51,665 nt of DNA from an uncultured Rhodospirillales bacterium (GTDB lineage: Bacteria; Pseudomonadota; Alphaproteobacteria; Acetobacterales; Acetobacteraceae). A program made the translations under genes and the position numbers. The stretch covers positions 1-51,665 of the forward strand of contig CAIPLM010000009.1 of NCBI GenBank assembly GCA_903865895.1, given 5' to 3'. Positions 28,682 through 36,879 of this stretch are shown here, in pieces (position 1 is the first letter of the stretch; each line of letters starts with the position of its first letter). A model generated the notes under the pieces. That model made no database searches, was not told the origin of the DNA, and saw only the letters and a list, made by a program, of their open reading frames with translations.

Positions 28682-29623
28682 CTAGCCGTTGATGTTGGCA
28701 ACCGAGCGCAGCAGTTCCACGGAGCGGCGCACACCGTCCTCCGGCGGCAGCAGCAGGTCCTCGTGCTCGATCGACAGTACGTCGTCATAGCCGGCGAGGC
28801 GCAGGGCAATGCAGAATTCCCGCCACCAGGATTCGCCGTGGCCGAAGCCGAGGGTGACGTAGCCCCAGGAGCGATGGGCGAGATCCTGCATCGGCGTGGT
28901 GTCGATCGCCGAGTTCACCGCGGCATTGGCGGCGTCCATCCGGGTGTCCTTGGCGTGGACGTGATAGATGGCATCGCCCAAAGCGCGCACCGCGGCGAGC
29001 GGGTCGGCGCCCATCCAGAAGAGGTGGCTTGGGTCGAAATTGGCGCCGACCACCGGGCCGACGGCGGCGCGCAGCCGCTGGAGGGTGGCGACGTTGTAGA
29101 CGGCTTGGTGGCCGTGCAGTTCAAGGCAGAGCTTCTCCACCCCCTGCCCTGTCGCCTCGCCGACCAAGGCGGACCAGTAGGGCAGGATCACCTCGTCCCA
29201 CTGGTAGGCGAGCGCGCGGGCGGTTTCCGGCGGCCAGGCGGTGGTGATCCAGTTGGCGGTCTGATCGCCGGCCGCGCCGCCCGGCAGGCCGGACATCATC
29301 ACCACGCGGTTCACGCCCAACAGCCCGGCGAGGCGGATGGTCTTGCTGGTCACCGCCCGATGCTGCGCGCCGGACGCGCCGGGATGCAGCGGGTTGCCGG
29401 AGCAGTTGAGCGCGGAGAGGGTGAGGCCGCGGGCGGCGAGATTGGCGAGGAAGCGCGATCGCGCTCCGGCGTCGGCGAGCATCAGGTCGATATCGAGATG
29501 CGGCGCGGAGGACCAGTTGCCGCAGCCAAATTCGAGCATGCTGACCCCGGCGGCAACGGCCGCATCCAACAGTGCGGGGAGCGGCAGATGGCCGAGGCTG
29601 TCGGTGACGAGGCCGATCTTCAT
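28682..29623 (-). CDS. Sugar phosphate isomerase/epimerase family protein (TIM barrel)
   Basis: A 313-aa xylose-isomerase-like TIM barrel. It begins MKIGLVTDSLGHL and has metal-site elements such as CLELHGHQ, GANFDPSHLFWMG, YHVHAKDT and LSIEHED. It overlaps the upstream oxidoreductase gene by 4 bp, so the two form one operon. Given iolD and iolE across the divergent promoter, an inositol or related cyclitol/sugar epimerase role is plausible. Confidence 0.85.
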   Translation of the reverse strand: MKIGLVTDSLGHLPLPALLDAAVAAGVSMLEFGCGNWSSAPHLDIDLMLADAGARSRFLANLAARGLTLSALNCSGNPLHPGASGAQHRAVTSKTIRLAGLLGVNRVVMMSGLPGGAAGDQTANWITTAWPPETARALAYQWDEVILPYWSALVGEATGQGVEKLCLELHGHQAVYNVATLQRLRAAVGPVVGANFDPSHLFWMGADPLAAVRALGDAIYHVHAKDTRMDAANAAVNSAIDTTPMQDLAHRSWGYVTLGFGHGESWWREFCIALRLAGYDDVLSIEHEDLLLPPEDGVRRSVELLRSVANING

Positions 29624-30600
29624 GACAGCGCCACTGCCCGGTTGGTGCGCGCCGACTCGGTTGCAGCATCGGCGAGTTCGAGCGCTTTCAGCCCATCGAG
29701 GCCGTTCGGTGTAGGAGCGATGCCGGTGGAGACGGCGGTGATGAAGGCGTCGAGTTCCGCGCGATAGGCGGCGGCGTAGCGTTCGAGGAAGAAGGGCAAC
29801 GCAGGGTCCGTGGTGAAGCCGCTCCCGTCGGCGAATTCCACCGAGGTAGCGGTGACATTGCCGGCCCGCAGCAGTCCGGCCGAGCCATGCGCCTCGATGC
29901 GCTGGTCATAGCCATAGGTGGCGCGGCGGGAGTTGCTGATCTGGCACAACCGGCCCGAGGCGGTGCGGAGCGTGACGATGGCGGTATCGACATCCCCCGC
30001 TTCGCCGATCCCGGAATCGACCTGGCAGGAGGCCGCGGCGAAGAGCTCCACCGGCTCCTCGCCCAGCAGGAAGCGCGCCATGTCGAGATCATGGATCATC
30101 ATGTCGCGGAACAGCCCGCCAGAGGCCGCGACATAGGCGGGCGGCGGGGGGGTGGGGTCGCGGCTGATGATGCTGAGGAGTTCGAGCCGCCCGGCCTCGC
30201 CGGCATCGAGGCGGCGCTTGAGGGCGGCGAAATGCGGATCGAACCGCCGATTGAAGCCGACCATCAGCGGCGTGCCGGCGGCGGCGACCACGCCGAGGCA
30301 GGCGCGCACCCGGGCGGCGGAGAGATCGACCGGCTTTTCGCAAAACACCGCCTGGCCTGCTTTTGCCGCCCGCTCGATATAGTCGGCATGGGTGGGCGTC
30401 GGCGAGCCGATCAGCACGGCGGTGGCCGCGAAGGCCTCATCGAGGCTGATCACCTTAGCGCCGGTGGCGGCGGCGAGGCTGGCGGCAGCCTCCGGCACGG
30501 CATCCGCAATGCCGGCGAGGCGGGCCCGTGGATGGCCAGCGATGTTGCGGGCGTGGATCTGGCCGATCCGGCCGGCGCCGATGACGGCGATATCGAGCAT
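29620..30600 (-). CDS. Gfo/Idh/MocA-family oxidoreductase (inositol-dehydrogenase-like)
   Basis: A 326-aa NAD(P)-dependent sugar/cyclitol dehydrogenase. The Rossmann motif is AVIGAGRIGQIHARN at the N-terminus, then the EKP motif (AVFCEKPVDL) and the catalytic-domain GGLFRDMMIHDLDMARFLLGEEP. The last stretch holds the D...H-type residues of inositol 2-dehydrogenase, but related families share them. The ATG at 30600 has AGGAGA upstream; the longer frame to 30879 is antisense to iolD. It is divergent from iolD, so an IolG-type role is likely. Confidence 0.88.
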   Translation of the reverse strand: MLDIAVIGAGRIGQIHARNIAGHPRARLAGIADAVPEAAASLAAATGAKVISLDEAFAATAVLIGSPTPTHADYIERAAKAGQAVFCEKPVDLSAARVRACLGVVAAAGTPLMVGFNRRFDPHFAALKRRLDAGEAGRLELLSIISRDPTPPPPAYVAASGGLFRDMMIHDLDMARFLLGEEPVELFAAASCQVDSGIGEAGDVDTAIVTLRTASGRLCQISNSRRATYGYDQRIEAHGSAGLLRAGNVTATSVEFADGSGFTTDPALPFFLERYAAAYRAELDAFITAVSTGIAPTPNGLDGLKALELADAATESARTNRAVALS

Positions 30601-30623
30601 GGCGGTGTCTCCTGATGCGACAT

Positions 30624-30652
30624 TTGTGTATCGGGCGCAGGCGCGAGACAAT
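30624..30652 (+). promoter_or_regulatory. Candidate iolD promoter in the divergent region
   Basis: TTGTGT (30624-30629) and GACAAT (30647-30652) are spaced 17 bp, 25 bp before the iolD start. They lie in the 76-bp gap that must also hold the promoter of the divergent dehydrogenase gene. I see no clear operator palindrome. Confidence 0.35.
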
Positions 30653-30676
30653 GGGGCGAGCTGAGGGAGGATGATC

Positions 30677-32524
30677 ATGGCGACACGTCGGCTGACCATG
30701 GCGCAGGCGCTGGTGCAGGCGCTGGCCGCGCAGATGACCGAGATCGACGGGCAGGCGGTGCCGCTATTTGCCGGCGTCTGGGCGATTTTCGGCCATGGCA
30801 ACGTTGCGGGCATGGGCGAGGCGCTGCATGAAGCCGGCGATGCCCTGCCGACGTATCGTGGCCATAACGAGCAATCCATGGCACTCGCCGCGATCGGCTA
30901 CGCCAAAACGATGCGCCGCCGGCGGATGATGGCCTGCACCAGCTCGATCGGGCCGGGCGCCACCAATATGGTGACGGCCGCGGCGGTGGCCCATGTGAAC
31001 CGCCTGCCGGTGCTGTTCCTGCCCGGGGACGTGTTCGCCGGGCGGCGGCCGGACCCGGTGTTGCAGCAGGTGGAGAGCTTCGGGGATGGCACTGTCTCCG
31101 CCAATGACTGCTTCCGCCCAGTCAGCCGCTATTTCGACCGCATCAGCCGGCCGGAGCAGCTGCTCACAGCCCTGCCCCGGGTACTGGCCGTGCTGACCGA
31201 TCCCGCGGAATGCGGCCCGGTGACGCTCGCTTTGTGCCAGGATACCCAGGCCGAAGCGTTCGACTATCCCGAGAGCTTCTTCGCGCCGCGGGTGTGGCAC
31301 ATCCGCCGCCCGCCGCCCGATGCGCGGGAGTTGGACGACGCGATCCGCCTGCTGCGGGACGCCAAGGCACCGCTGCTGATCGCTGGCGGCGGCGTGCATT
31401 ACTCCGACGCCACCACAGCGCTCGCCGCCTTCGCCGCGGCGCATGGCATCCCCGTCGCCGAGACCCAGGCGGGCAAGAGCGCGCTGGCGCATTACCATAA
31501 GCTGAACCTCGGCAGCATCGGCGTCTCCGGCAGCAGCGCCGCCAATCGCGCGGCCGCCGAGGCGGATGTGGTCCTCGCCGTCGGCACGCGGCTCGGCGAT
31601 TTCGCCACCGGCTCCTGGTCGCTGTTCGCCAACCCCGACCGGCAGATCATCGGGCTCAACGTCCAGCCCTTCGATGCCGGTAAGCATTTTGCGCATAGCC
31701 TGGTCGCCGATGCGCGCACAGGGCTTGAGGCATTGACCCAGGGCCTCGCCGCCCATCGCGCCCCCGCCGCCTGGACGGCATTCGCGCAGTCAGGCATCGC
31801 GGACTGGCGAGCCGACGTGGCGAAGGTTACGGCGCCGACCAACGCCGAATTGCCGTCGGACGCGCAGGTGATCGGCGCGGTGCAACGCGCCTCGTCGGCC
31901 GATACCATCCTGGTCGCGGCGGCGGGGGGCCTCCCCGGCGAGTTGCACAAGCTGTGGATGGCCAGCCGGCCCGGCGGGTATCACCTGGAATACGGCTTCT
32001 CCTGCATGGGCTACGAAATCGCCGGCGCAATCGGTGCCAAAATGGCCACCCCCGAGCGGGACGTGGTGGTGATGCTGGGCGATGGCTCCTGGCTGATGAT
32101 GAATTCCGAGATCGCCACCTCCGTCATGCTCGGGCTGAAACTGACCGTGGTGCTGCTCGACAATGGTGGCTTCGGCTGCATCAATCGCCTGCAGATCGCC
32201 TCCGGTGGCGCGAGTTTCAACAACCTGCTCGCCACCGCCCGCCACACGGCGCTCCCCCAATTCGATTTCGCCGCCCAGGCCCGCGGCCTCGGCGCCATCG
32301 GCATCACCGTCGCGGGGGTCGCGGAACTGGAGGCAGCGCTGGCGGCGGCGAAGTCGGCGGAGCGGACCACGGTGATCGTGCTCGCCACCGATCCTGGCCC
32401 CAGCACGGAGGCCGGCGGGCATTGGTGGGATGTCGGGATCCCCGAGGTATCCTCGCGCGCCGAAGTGCGAGCGGCGAGAACGGGTTACGAAGCGGCACGC
32501 GCCGCGCAGCGGTTGGGAGATTGA
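30677..32524 (+). CDS. iolD: 3D-(3,5/4)-trihydroxycyclohexane-1,2-dione hydrolase (IolD)
   Basis: A 615-aa thiamine-diphosphate enzyme opening the ring of the diketo-inositol intermediate. It has the acetolactate-synthase-like three-domain layout: an N-terminal PYR domain with GHGNVAGMGEAL and YRGHNEQSMALAAIGYAK, then GPGATNMVTAAA; a middle domain; and a C-terminal PP domain with MLGDGSWLMMNSEI (GDG...N Mg/ThDP motif) and the iolD-typical CINRLQ. The ATG at 30677 is chosen because GGGAGG (30665-30670) is six bases upstream; an ATG at 30671 abuts it. It is followed 4 bp later by iolE. Confidence 0.95.
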   Translation: MATRRLTMAQALVQALAAQMTEIDGQAVPLFAGVWAIFGHGNVAGMGEALHEAGDALPTYRGHNEQSMALAAIGYAKTMRRRRMMACTSSIGPGATNMVTAAAVAHVNRLPVLFLPGDVFAGRRPDPVLQQVESFGDGTVSANDCFRPVSRYFDRISRPEQLLTALPRVLAVLTDPAECGPVTLALCQDTQAEAFDYPESFFAPRVWHIRRPPPDARELDDAIRLLRDAKAPLLIAGGGVHYSDATTALAAFAAAHGIPVAETQAGKSALAHYHKLNLGSIGVSGSSAANRAAAEADVVLAVGTRLGDFATGSWSLFANPDRQIIGLNVQPFDAGKHFAHSLVADARTGLEALTQGLAAHRAPAAWTAFAQSGIADWRADVAKVTAPTNAELPSDAQVIGAVQRASSADTILVAAAGGLPGELHKLWMASRPGGYHLEYGFSCMGYEIAGAIGAKMATPERDVVVMLGDGSWLMMNSEIATSVMLGLKLTVVLLDNGGFGCINRLQIASGGASFNNLLATARHTALPQFDFAAQARGLGAIGITVAGVAELEAALAAAKSAERTTVIVLATDPGPSTEAGGHWWDVGIPEVSSRAEVRAARTGYEAARAAQRLGD

Positions 32525-32528
32525 GGAC

Positions 32529-33413
32529 ATGGGCGTGAAACTGGGTATTAACCCGATCGGCTGGTCGAACGACGATCTGCAATGGCTGGGCGGCGAAACC
32601 TCGCTCGATACCTGCCTCGCCGAAACCAAACAGGCCGGCTATGACGGCATCGAGCTCGGCCATAAATTCCCTCGCGTAGCGAGCGAATTGGCGCCGATCA
32701 TGGAGCGCCACGGGCTCGCCATCGTCTCCGGCTGGTATTCCACGGAGCTACTGACGCGTGGCGCCAAGGCCGAGATCGCCGCCATGCAGCCGCATCTCAC
32801 CCTGCTGAAGGCGATGGGCTGCGGCGTGCTGATCGCCGCCGAATGCTCCAACACCGTGCACGGCACCCAATCCATCCCGCTCGCCGATCGCCCGGTGCTC
32901 GCATCCGGCGACTGGAAGCAGTTCGGGGCTGGGATGACCGAGCTCGGCAAGGCCGTCGCCGATGCCGGGCTGGAGCTCGTCTATCACCACCACATGGGCA
33001 CCGTCGTGCAGTCCGGCGAGGAGATCGACCGGCTGATGGATGAATCCGGCCCCGAGGTGCGCCTGCTGCTCGATACCGGCCACGCCACCTTCGGCGGGGT
33101 CGATCCCGTGCAGCTCGCCCGCAAATACCGCACCCGCATCGGCCACGTGCACTGCAAGGACATCCGCGCCCCCATCATGGCGCGCGTCTGGGCCGAGCGG
33201 CTGAGCTTTCTCGACGGGGTGATCGAGGGCGTCTTCACCGTGCCCGGCGACGGGATGGTGGATTTCCCCGCCGTGCTGGCCGAGCTGCCGGGCTATGACC
33301 GCTGGCTGGTGGTGGAGGCCGAGCAGGACCCCAAGAAGGCGCATCCGCTGACCTACGCGACGATGGGGCGGAAAAACCTCGCCGCCTATGCGCGCGGCGC
33401 CGGATTGCTGTAA
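32529..33413 (+). CDS. iolE: Myo-inosose-2 dehydratase (IolE)
   Basis: A 294-aa TIM-barrel enzyme dehydrating scyllo-inosose to the dione substrate of IolD. Conserved segments are KLGINPIGWSNDD, GYDGIELGHKFP, YHHHMGTVVQ, LLDTGHATFGG, IGHVHCKD and VVEAEQDP. The Shine-Dalgarno TTGAGG overlaps the iolD stop, so the two genes are coupled. No iolA, iolB or iolC is in the window, so the pathway must be completed elsewhere. Confidence 0.95.
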   Translation: MGVKLGINPIGWSNDDLQWLGGETSLDTCLAETKQAGYDGIELGHKFPRVASELAPIMERHGLAIVSGWYSTELLTRGAKAEIAAMQPHLTLLKAMGCGVLIAAECSNTVHGTQSIPLADRPVLASGDWKQFGAGMTELGKAVADAGLELVYHHHMGTVVQSGEEIDRLMDESGPEVRLLLDTGHATFGGVDPVQLARKYRTRIGHVHCKDIRAPIMARVWAERLSFLDGVIEGVFTVPGDGMVDFPAVLAELPGYDRWLVVEAEQDPKKAHPLTYATMGRKNLAAYARGAGLL

Positions 33414-33593
33414 CCCGCCCGCGGCGGTGCCGGCGCTACCAATGCAGCGTCGGCCAACGTGATGCGGCTGGGCGGCATCACCGTGCTGCCTGCCGGATCA
33501 GCGCACGACGGCGCGACGCATCCCGATTCACATCTCAAAGAACAGCAGCCATGCCAAAGCCCCCGCGCAGGGAACCCAATCCCTGCCGGTCCG
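33414..33593. other. Intergenic DNA between convergent iolE and LexA-box gene
   Basis: This 180-bp convergent gap shows no gene and no perfect terminator hairpin that I can identify. Confidence 0.4.
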
Positions 33594-33944
33594 TCACGCC
33601 AATCCGGTGATCGCGCGCGCAGGCGGCCCGCGCCCGGCAATCCAGGTGCGCATAGCTGGCAGCCGCAGCGGGCGGCGGCGCAGGCGCCGGCGCTCGCGCA
33701 GCATGCAATGCAGCGGCCGCCACGGCACCGGCACCGCCACCCATTCGACATAGGGCTCGGTCTCGAACGAAATCGCGGCCTCGGCGACCAGCACACCGGT
33801 CAGCGCGCCCTCCAGGCCATCCACCGGCTGCGCCTCCGCCTGCCACCTCCAGCCCAGCAGCGCGTACAGCAACGCGCCCAGCATGCCGATGAGCGCGGCG
33901 ATACCGGGGGTGGGCGTGAGGAGAGGGGCAGGCGGCCGTCGCAT
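33594..33944 (-). CDS. LexA-box-controlled small membrane-anchored protein, unknown function
   Basis: A 116-aa protein with a proline/arginine-rich N-terminus, one hydrophobic helix at about residues 14-32 (GIAALIGMLGALLYALLG), then an acidic middle (EGALTGVLVAEAAISFETEP) and a very basic tail (RERRRLRRRPLRLP). Third codon positions are strongly G/C throughout, supporting real coding. The ATG at 33944 lies about 27 nt from the predicted transcript start. The only ribosome-site match is GGAG 13 nt upstream, which is suboptimal. A perfect LexA box overlaps its -10. I recognise no family; a single-helix inner-membrane protein made during SOS is the best reading. Confidence 0.6.
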   Translation of the reverse strand: MRRPPAPLLTPTPGIAALIGMLGALLYALLGWRWQAEAQPVDGLEGALTGVLVAEAAISFETEPYVEWVAVPVPWRPLHCMLRERRRLRRRPLRLPAMRTWIAGRGPPARAITGLA

Positions 33945-33959
33945 CGGGTCTGGTTCACT

Positions 33960-33975
33960 CCGTTCAATTCAACGG
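33960..33975. promoter_or_regulatory. 16-bp near-palindrome CCGTTcAATTcAACGG
   Basis: This dyad, with one mismatched symmetric pair, abuts the LexA box at 33975 and lies in the predicted leader of the small gene. It may be a second operator or a small leader hairpin. Confidence 0.4.
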
Positions 33976-33989
33976 AACATATATCGAAC
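33975..33989 (-). promoter_or_regulatory. LexA (SOS) box, minus orientation
   Basis: GAACATATATCGAAC on the plus strand is GTTC-N7-GTTC on the minus strand, a perfect alphaproteobacterial LexA operator. It covers the -10 hexamer of the promoter at 33978-34006, 30 bp upstream of the small gene at 33944. Confidence 0.82.
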
Positions 33990-34006
33990 TAAACTCTCGA
34001 TAGCAA
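33978..34006 (-). promoter_or_regulatory. Sigma-70 promoter overlapping the LexA box
   Basis: On the minus strand TTGCTA (34006-34001) and TATATG (33983-33978) are spaced exactly 17 bp. The transcript start is expected near 33971. Confidence 0.6.
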
Positions 34007-34055
34007 GCGTAATTCCGCGTTAAAACAGATTAATTTCTCTCATCGCCCATCAAAC

Positions 34056-34149
34056 ATCGTCATTCCGAGGCGCAGCCGAAGCAATCCACTCTCACGCGCG
34101 CCTCCCAGGCCAAGCCATGGATTGCTTCACTCCGCCCGCCATGACGATG
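34056..34149. repeat. Large inverted repeat (dispersed-element type)
   Basis: CATCGTCAT (34056-34064) pairs with ATGACGATG (34141-34149), and GAAGCAATCCA (34078-34088) pairs with TGGATTGCTTC (34118-34128). Together they form a long cruciform-like structure downstream of the CoA-transferase gene. Sequences of the form CGTCATTCCGAGGCGCAGCC...GATTGCTTC are, to my knowledge, common dispersed intergenic repeats in alphaproteobacteria. Confidence 0.75.
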
Positions 34150-34162
34150 AAACAGGCACCGC

Positions 34163-35536
34163 TCACCAAACCGGCGCGGAAGACCCCAGCAGCGCCGCCG
34201 GTGCGGACCAGAAAGCCGGCGTCTCCGCGAGCAGCGCGGCATGGCGCGCCGCCGTCACCGCCCCGGTCACCTCCAGGAAATCAGCGACATCCTCCCGCGT
34301 CGGCTCCGGCGCCGCCAGCCCGCCGGGCAGCCGCCCGAGCCCGCGCAGCCAGCGCGCGGTGGCCACCAGTGATACCGTCACCTTCCAGCTCCCGCCCTCG
34401 CGCGCCCGGCGCAGCAGCGCCGCCTGGGTGCCGAAGGCCAGCAGATAGCCGGACGCATGGTCGAGCGCCTGGCACGGCAGCGGCTTAGGGCCGTTACTCC
34501 CGGCCGCCGCAGCCTCGGCATGGTTGAAGCCGGTCGCCGTCTGCACCAGGGAGTCAAAGCCGCGCTTGCCGCCCCAGGGCCCCTGCGCGCCATAGGCCGA
34601 CAAATCCGCCACCACGATCCCCGGCCGCAGCGCCGCGACCTCGTCCGGCGCGAACCCGCGCGCGGCCAGCGCGCCCTGCCGGTAGGATTGCAGGAACACG
34701 TCGGCGCCGGAAACCAACTGCCGCAGGCACGCCACACCCTCGGGCGTGCGCAAATCCACCTCCGCCGCCCGCTTGCCCCGCCCAGTATCCACGATCAGGC
34801 CGGGCAAATTGGGCACGCCGGGGCCGGTGATATGCAGCACATCGGCGCCATGCGCGGCCAGCGTCCGCCCCGCCACCGGCCCGGCGATCACGCGGGTGAG
34901 GTCCAACACCCGCAGCCCCGAAAGCGGCCGCGCGCCGGCGGGCGGCAACGGCGTCGGCGGCGCATCGCCGATCCGCGTGATCAAAAGCGGCACCTCGGCG
35001 ACGCTCGCGGCATGCGGATGGCCGTCCCATTGCGCAAAACTGCGCATCGCCGCCACGCACATGCCCCGCGCCGTCGCCGCCGTCTCGAAGGCCTCGGCCT
35101 GCCAATCCAGCAGCGCGCGGGCCACCTCCGCCTTGTCGGCGCCACAGCCGAGCAGCGCGAGGATGCCGTCGCGATGATGCGGGAAATTCGTGTGCAGCCG
35201 CACCCAGCCGCCATCCCCCGTGCAATAAGTGCCGGCAATCGGGTCCCACAGCGAACGGACGGGCGTATCAGCAACACTCAGCCAATGCTCGCTGCGAAAC
35301 TCCGTCGCGGCATGGCGCATGTCCACGGAAACACCCTGCGCTCCGCCGCCCCGCGCCCGATGGATCTCTGCCGCCGCCAACCCAGCCACCCCGATGCTCG
35401 CCTGCGCCGCGGCATCCACCCGGAAGCTCGATGGCAGCGCCGGCTCCTCACCGCGCAGCGAAAGCTGCCCCAGCGCGTCCGCCGGCATCCCGCCAAGCCC
35501 CCAGAGATCGGCGGCGATCGCATGAGGTGTCGTCAT
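34163..35536 (-). CDS. Class III CoA-transferase family protein (CaiB/BaiF type), atypical domain order
   Basis: A 457-aa protein. The CoA-binding Rossmann start usual at the N-terminus, LSGLRVLDLTRVIAGPVAGR, lies after about 210 residues. The N-terminal part instead resembles the family's middle/C-terminal lobe (RGGGAQGVSVDMRHAATEF, GTYCTGDGGWVRLHTNFPHH). A catalytic-type aspartate is present in LDHASGYLLAFG. It may act on acyl-CoAs as a transferase, racemase or dehydratase. It is the last gene of the operon and overlaps the DUF3179 gene by 4 bp. The ATG at 35536 is chosen; the longer frame to 35653 is within the previous gene. Confidence 0.78.
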   Translation of the reverse strand: MTTPHAIAADLWGLGGMPADALGQLSLRGEEPALPSSFRVDAAAQASIGVAGLAAAEIHRARGGGAQGVSVDMRHAATEFRSEHWLSVADTPVRSLWDPIAGTYCTGDGGWVRLHTNFPHHRDGILALLGCGADKAEVARALLDWQAEAFETAATARGMCVAAMRSFAQWDGHPHAASVAEVPLLITRIGDAPPTPLPPAGARPLSGLRVLDLTRVIAGPVAGRTLAAHGADVLHITGPGVPNLPGLIVDTGRGKRAAEVDLRTPEGVACLRQLVSGADVFLQSYRQGALAARGFAPDEVAALRPGIVVADLSAYGAQGPWGGKRGFDSLVQTATGFNHAEAAAAGSNGPKPLPCQALDHASGYLLAFGTQAALLRRAREGGSWKVTVSLVATARWLRGLGRLPGGLAAPEPTREDVADFLEVTGAVTAARHAALLAETPAFWSAPAALLGSSAPVW

Positions 35537-36879
35537 AGCGCCAGCGTGTCGCCGAAATACCCGTTCCAGGCGAACCAGTAGGCGACATTCCCCGCCAGCC
35601 GCGCAAGCGAACGCCCACCCGGCCCGCGCAGCCCCTCCTCGCCGATCTCCCACACCCCGTCATCGGCGCGCAGCGCGCCCCCCTCGGCGGTGAAGCGATG
35701 ACCGCCCGCCTCATAGGCGCGCACCGTCTCGCTCGCGGCATCGCCGATCAGCACGACGTCGAGCAGCCCGACGCTGTCATGGATCACCGCCCCGCCGGCG
35801 AAACGCTCCATCGGCCAGGCCTTCACCCCGCCGGGCACCCGCACCCCGAACACCCGGCTTTTCGGCGCCCGCGTATGGTTCGTGTATCCGGCGGGAAAGG
35901 CCAGGTTGGGGCTGGCGAAATAGGCCTTGTAAGCCACGCCCGGCCCGTAATCCCGGGTGAAACCGGTCTCCAGCGACAGCACCTTGGTGGTGGGATGCGC
36001 CGCCCGCCAGCGCGCCCAGGTCTCGATCACCAGCGGCAGCGGCTTCAACTGCACATTCATGCCCACAAGCTGCCCCACCACCGGCCGCCCGGTGAACTGG
36101 TTCCACAGGCTTTCGGAAATCCGGTCGAACATCAGCTTATTGGAGCGATAGAGCAGCCCGGAACTGGCAAACGTCACCGCCGCCGGCGCCCCCTCCACCC
36201 GCCCGTCGAACAGCACCCCGGCGCCGCACAGCGTGCAATAGGCGAGGCTGACGGGAACGCCGCCAACCACGTCATTGGCCATTTCATGCCAGTTCATGAT
36301 GCGCAGCGGATAGGCCCGCGCATCGCCGTTCAGCTCCACCCCGAACACCCGGTCATCGGGGTTGAGATAGCCGGCCTCCTCGGCCGCGATCATCCGGGGA
36401 TTGTCGAGCGGCGGAATGCCGTTCACCTTCACCCCGCCCCATACGATCTCTTCGATCCGGATTTCGGATGGCACCTCGGGCCGCAGGAAGCGGTTGAAAT
36501 TGATGTCGAGCCCCGCCAGCAACTCGATGATCAGCGCGGAATAGCCGGCATAGGGCCGGATTTCCGGATGATCCTGCTGCCACACCATCCAATCGAAGAA
36601 TTTTTCGCCATTCTTCGCCCCGGTGAGCGCCTCCAGCGCCGCCACGATCGGCGCCGGCTCGTCGGTCCAGAACAGCAGCTGGATCAGCGGCGCGACGGCG
36701 CCGGGGTCCCGCCAATCCCGCAAATTGGCGAAGGCGTTGCGCGTGGCATCCTCGTCATCCCCGGAAAGGATGGTATGGATGGCGGCGTCGATCTCCGCGT
36801 CATGCCCCGCGGCACGGGTGCGCGGCGGCAGGGCGAACAGCAGCAGCGCGACGAGCGCCCCGGCTATTGCCCGGCGCAC
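35533..36879 (-). CDS. DUF3179-domain exported protein
   Basis: A 448-aa protein with a Sec signal (MRRAIAGALVALLLFALPPRTRA). The DUF3179 hallmarks follow in order: DRVFGVELNGDARAYPLRIM, WHEMANDVVGGVPVSLAYCT, CGAGVLFDG, GLLYRSNKLMFD, SLWNQFTG and VLSLETGFTRDYG. The conserved cysteine pair is in YCTLCG. The family is widespread but of unknown function. Its start overlaps the PCMT stop by one base and its end overlaps the CoA-transferase start by 4 bp. Confidence 0.9.
   Translation of the reverse strand: MRRAIAGALVALLLFALPPRTRAAGHDAEIDAAIHTILSGDDEDATRNAFANLRDWRDPGAVAPLIQLLFWTDEPAPIVAALEALTGAKNGEKFFDWMVWQQDHPEIRPYAGYSALIIELLAGLDINFNRFLRPEVPSEIRIEEIVWGGVKVNGIPPLDNPRMIAAEEAGYLNPDDRVFGVELNGDARAYPLRIMNWHEMANDVVGGVPVSLAYCTLCGAGVLFDGRVEGAPAAVTFASSGLLYRSNKLMFDRISESLWNQFTGRPVVGQLVGMNVQLKPLPLVIETWARWRAAHPTTKVLSLETGFTRDYGPGVAYKAYFASPNLAFPAGYTNHTRAPKSRVFGVRVPGGVKAWPMERFAGGAVIHDSVGLLDVVLIGDAASETVRAYEAGGHRFTAEGGALRADDGVWEIGEEGLRGPGGRSLARLAGNVAYWFAWNGYFGDTLAL

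Noticed and set aside
33951-33969. GTTCACTCCGTTC next to the LexA box as a second SOS site
   Set aside because: The spacing is 5 bp, not 7, so it does not meet the LexA direct-repeat rule.
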